A stretch of 23,236 nt of DNA from a virus. A model generated the notes under the pieces. That model saw nothing but the letters and a program-made list of their open reading frames with translations, ran no database searches and was not told the DNA's origin. Position 1 is the first letter of the stretch, and every line of letters begins with the position of its first letter. Shown piece after piece: positions 21,168-23,236 of the stretch. Where the stretch lies: positions 1 to 23,236 of IMG/VR virus record IMGVR_UViG_3300022928_000124. One strand, 5' to 3'. The translations under genes were made by a program, and so were the position numbers.

Positions 21168-23236
21168 ATGTCAGTACGCCTAAATCAACTGAACTTGTGC
21201 TTCCTACTGGTTCCATTTGATCATATACTTCACCTAAAGAAACACCAAAAGCATCACTGCCTCCTGATTCAAAAGGTGTTTCCTGTGTATCTTGTGCTAC
21301 GTTAAAACTTAAATCAAAATCACCATCACTACCTGGTGCAGTAGTAGTTGTACTTGCAGTAAATCCACTTGATCCGCCTCCTGACCCAGCGTTTGCATCT
21401 ACATATGCTTTAGTCGCCGCATCTTGGTTTCCTACAGGATCAGCAACATTTTGTACTCTATTAGATCCTAAACTAATTGTTTGTGTACTTGCTACTGCTA
21501 GTCCATTTAGTGTACCAACACTGGTAACATTGCTCAATGTGTCTAGTGCAGTTTCAAAATAAGTTTCAAAATCTGTAAGTGCAACCTGTTTCATAGTACC
21601 TGCGTCATTTACAACAACTCTATCGGCATCAGCAAGTGTTGTACTAGTTGCACTAGTGTCACCGTCAATTATATTAAGTTCACTTGCAGTTGCAGTCACT
21701 CCGTCAAGTATGTTTAGTTCTGCGGCAGTGGCAGTTACCAATGTATTGTTTAATCTTAAACCTGCACTACTACCATCATGTGTTTCAATATCAAAGTCAG
21801 TACCGTTTAGAATTTTAAATTCTGTACTTGTCATACGAACATTTATATTTTGCGATCCGGCTTTTATGTGTGCTATTTCAATAATACCATCTTCTGTGCC
21901 ATCACTAGCGTCACCAATCTTACCAGTAATTTTAGCAAACACAGTCTTTTGATCTGCATCATTGTCTGCACTGAACTTTATCTGACCAATATAGTTTGCA
22001 TCTGCACCTGTAATATCTCTAAATAGTTCAAACTCTGGAGCCGCACTACTGCCTGCAGTAGTACTAGTGATTGTATTGTTCTGATTATTACGTACAAGAT
22101 TTGATGTATCACTAAGGTCTGTACTTGCTATTGTAATATCGCCAGTACCATCAAAACTTTGACCAGCAATGTTTCTTGCAGTAGCAAGTGCAGTGGCAGT
22201 ATCAGCATTACCAGTTACATCACCAGTAATGTTACCTGTTACGTTACCTTCAATGTTAGCCACTAGTGTACCAGTAGTGACAGTTAAGTCACCGGTGCTT
22301 GCACCTGTAGCAGTAGTGGTGCCAACTACAAATTTATCTGCACTTTCGTCCCATATAATAGCAGCATTATCACCGGTACTACCACGTTCCATAACAATAC
22401 CTAGATCATTGGCATTGCTTGCCGCACCTGTGTTTAGTTCTATCAAACTGTCACTTACTACACTGTTTGTAGTACTAATAGTTGTAGTTGTGCCACTTAC
22501 AGTCAAGTTACCTGTTACAGTAAGATCTTGTCCTATAGTAACATTATCCGGTAGACTGATAGTTACAGTATCGTCTGTAACTGCTGTTGTAATTTCGTTA
22601 GCAGTTCCACTAAATGTAAGAGTGCTTCCTGTGGTATATGCGTCTGTGCCACTATCTCCTGCTAGATTAATAGTAGAACTAATACTAGCAAAACTTAATG
22701 CACCACTGCCATCTGTTTGTAGTACTTGATTAGCACTACCATCACTAGTTGGAAACTTATATGCGTTGTTGAATGTGATAGCACCACTGTCATTACCATC
22801 AATCTTAAACTGTACTTTGCTTGGTGTGTTAGCGTCTGCTGATGTACCATCTGTAGTAACTGAAACAGCAAACTGTGTTCTATTAGCATTGTTAGTGTTG
22901 TCAAAAGCAAAAGTACCACCGACAATAAGAGCTGAACCATTCCAATATTCGTGGTTACTTCTATATAGATAATCACCTGATTGTACAGCACTCGGTGAGG
23001 CAATTGTGCCTCTGTATCTTCTTGTTCTTAAATCTGGAGCGTCAGCACTATCATTGTACTGCTCCATGCGAATCTGTGCTGTTTGAGCACCTTCGCCTGT
23101 CATATGTAGTGTTACTTCAGGCGAGGATTGGTTAATACCAATATAATTACTACCTGTATCAATGCTAAGTGTACTGTCACTTATAATACTGGTTCCATCA
23201 GAACCTACAATTAGCAGTTCATTTGCACTGCCTAGT
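21166..23236 (-). CDS. large tail-fibre-like protein, N-terminus beyond window
   Basis: The frame is open from the stop at 21166 to the right window edge (690 codons). The in-frame ATG at 23103 is not the start: codons continue upstream as ELLIVGSDGTSIISDSTLSI, then NYIGINQSSPEVTLHMTG, a fibre pattern ('yiGIn.ssP...L.v') usual in phage tail proteins. The rest is Thr/Asp/Gly-rich with beta-helix-like turns: SLIELNTGAASNANDLGIVM, a GNVTGNITGDVTGNADTATA run, TELNILDGVTATASELNIID repeats, DAATKAYVDANAGSGGGSSG, and a final acidic segment VYDQMEPVGSTSSVDLGVLT. It shares the NADTATALAT module with the next gene, so the two are probably paralogous in part. Likely a long or accessory tail-fibre subunit; host specificity is inference. 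Confidence 0.85.
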   Translation of the reverse strand, partial: LGSANELLIVGSDGTSIISDSTLSIDTGSNYIGINQSSPEVTLHMTGEGAQTAQIRMEQYNDSADAPDLRTRRYRGTIASPSAVQSGDYLYRSNHEYWNGSALIVGGTFAFDNTNNANRTQFAVSVTTDGTSADANTPSKVQFKIDGNDSGAITFNNAYKFPTSDGSANQVLQTDGSGALSFASISSTINLAGDSGTDAYTTGSTLTFSGTANEITTAVTDDTVTISLPDNVTIGQDLTVTGNLTVSGTTTTISTTNSVVSDSLIELNTGAASNANDLGIVMERGSTGDNAAIIWDESADKFVVGTTTATGASTGDLTVTTGTLVANIEGNVTGNITGDVTGNADTATALATARNIAGQSFDGTGDITIASTDLSDTSNLVRNNQNNTITSTTAGSSAAPEFELFRDITGADANYIGQIKFSADNDADQKTVFAKITGKIGDASDGTEDGIIEIAHIKAGSQNINVRMTSTEFKILNGTDFDIETHDGSSAGLRLNNTLVTATAAELNILDGVTATASELNIIDGDTSATSTTLADADRVVVNDAGTMKQVALTDFETYFETALDTLSNVTSVGTLNGLAVASTQTISLGSNRVQNVADPVGNQDAATKAYVDANAGSGGGSSGFTASTTTTAPGSDGDFDLSFNVAQDTQETPFESGGSDAFGVSLGEVYDQMEPVGSTSSVDLGVLT

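Noticed and set aside
22169-22729. 186-codon plus-strand ORF opposite the partial fibre gene
   Set aside because: A shadow of a Thr/Val-rich coding strand, without a ribosome site or domain.
23103-23103. ATG at 23103 as start of the right-edge fibre gene
   Set aside because: The frame stays open to the window edge and the upstream codons encode a typical fibre motif (NYIGINQSSP), so the true start lies outside.

Overview
The window is a late-gene (virion structure) segment of an AT-rich T4-like myovirus. This rests on recognisable homologues of T4 gp4, gp13, gp14, gp15, gp16, gp18 and gp19, a gp1-type deoxynucleotide kinase, and a recurrent T4-type late promoter motif (GATAAATA or AATAAATA). 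The low GC, large marine-style tail-fibre genes and small accessory genes (Nudix, Smr, radical SAM, zinc-binding ORF) suggest a relative of the marine T4-like phages of SAR11 or picocyanobacteria. The host assignment is inference from style and remembered family resemblance, not from a search.

Layout. (1) 1-8753, all minus strand. In transcription order: giant tail sheath gp18, a hairpin terminator, tail tube gp19, a tail-tube-like baseplate protein, a small conserved ORF, head-completion gp4, small terminase gp16, then three genes of unknown function. One of these carries a T4-type capsid-targeting N-terminus and one a peptidoglycan-binding-like domain. The last gene runs off the left edge. 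(2) 8754-9188, a divergent promoter region and a plus-strand zinc-binding HNH-like ORF that overlaps the kinase gene tail to tail. (3) 9094-11611 minus: neck protein gp13, a radical SAM protein in the same frame just after the gp13 stop, and the kinase. (4) 11640-14572 minus: a compact non-structural cassette (ATP-dependent DNA ligase, SWIM zinc finger protein, two small ORFs, a 382-residue conserved protein). It has a good sigma70-like promoter, and with the Smr gene it separates gp13 from gp14. (5) 14636-14860 minus: a small Smr-domain protein, divergent from (6) 14901-18244 plus: gp14, gp15, a small cysteine-containing ORF and a Nudix hydrolase. (7) 18246-23236 minus: two large fibre-like genes (the upstream one entering from the right edge) and a DUF115-like Rossmann protein translationally coupled to the second fibre gene.

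Genes are tightly packed. Many junctions are TAATG one-base overlaps, and four late promoters are written over, or within a few bases of, the stop codon of the gene before. No stretch longer than about 105 bases lacks a gene. I saw no tRNA, rRNA, CRISPR array, insertion sequence or integrase. The large terminase (gp17), portal (gp20) and major capsid protein are not in the window.

Most notable: a radical SAM enzyme embedded in a neck-protein operon; a 1075-residue sheath with a duplicated insertion resembling flagellin-type modules; a W-containing module shared by gp14, gp15 and gp18; capsid-targeting-like leaders on genes next to gp16; and a pair of perfect palindromes that contain both stop codons at a convergent gene junction.
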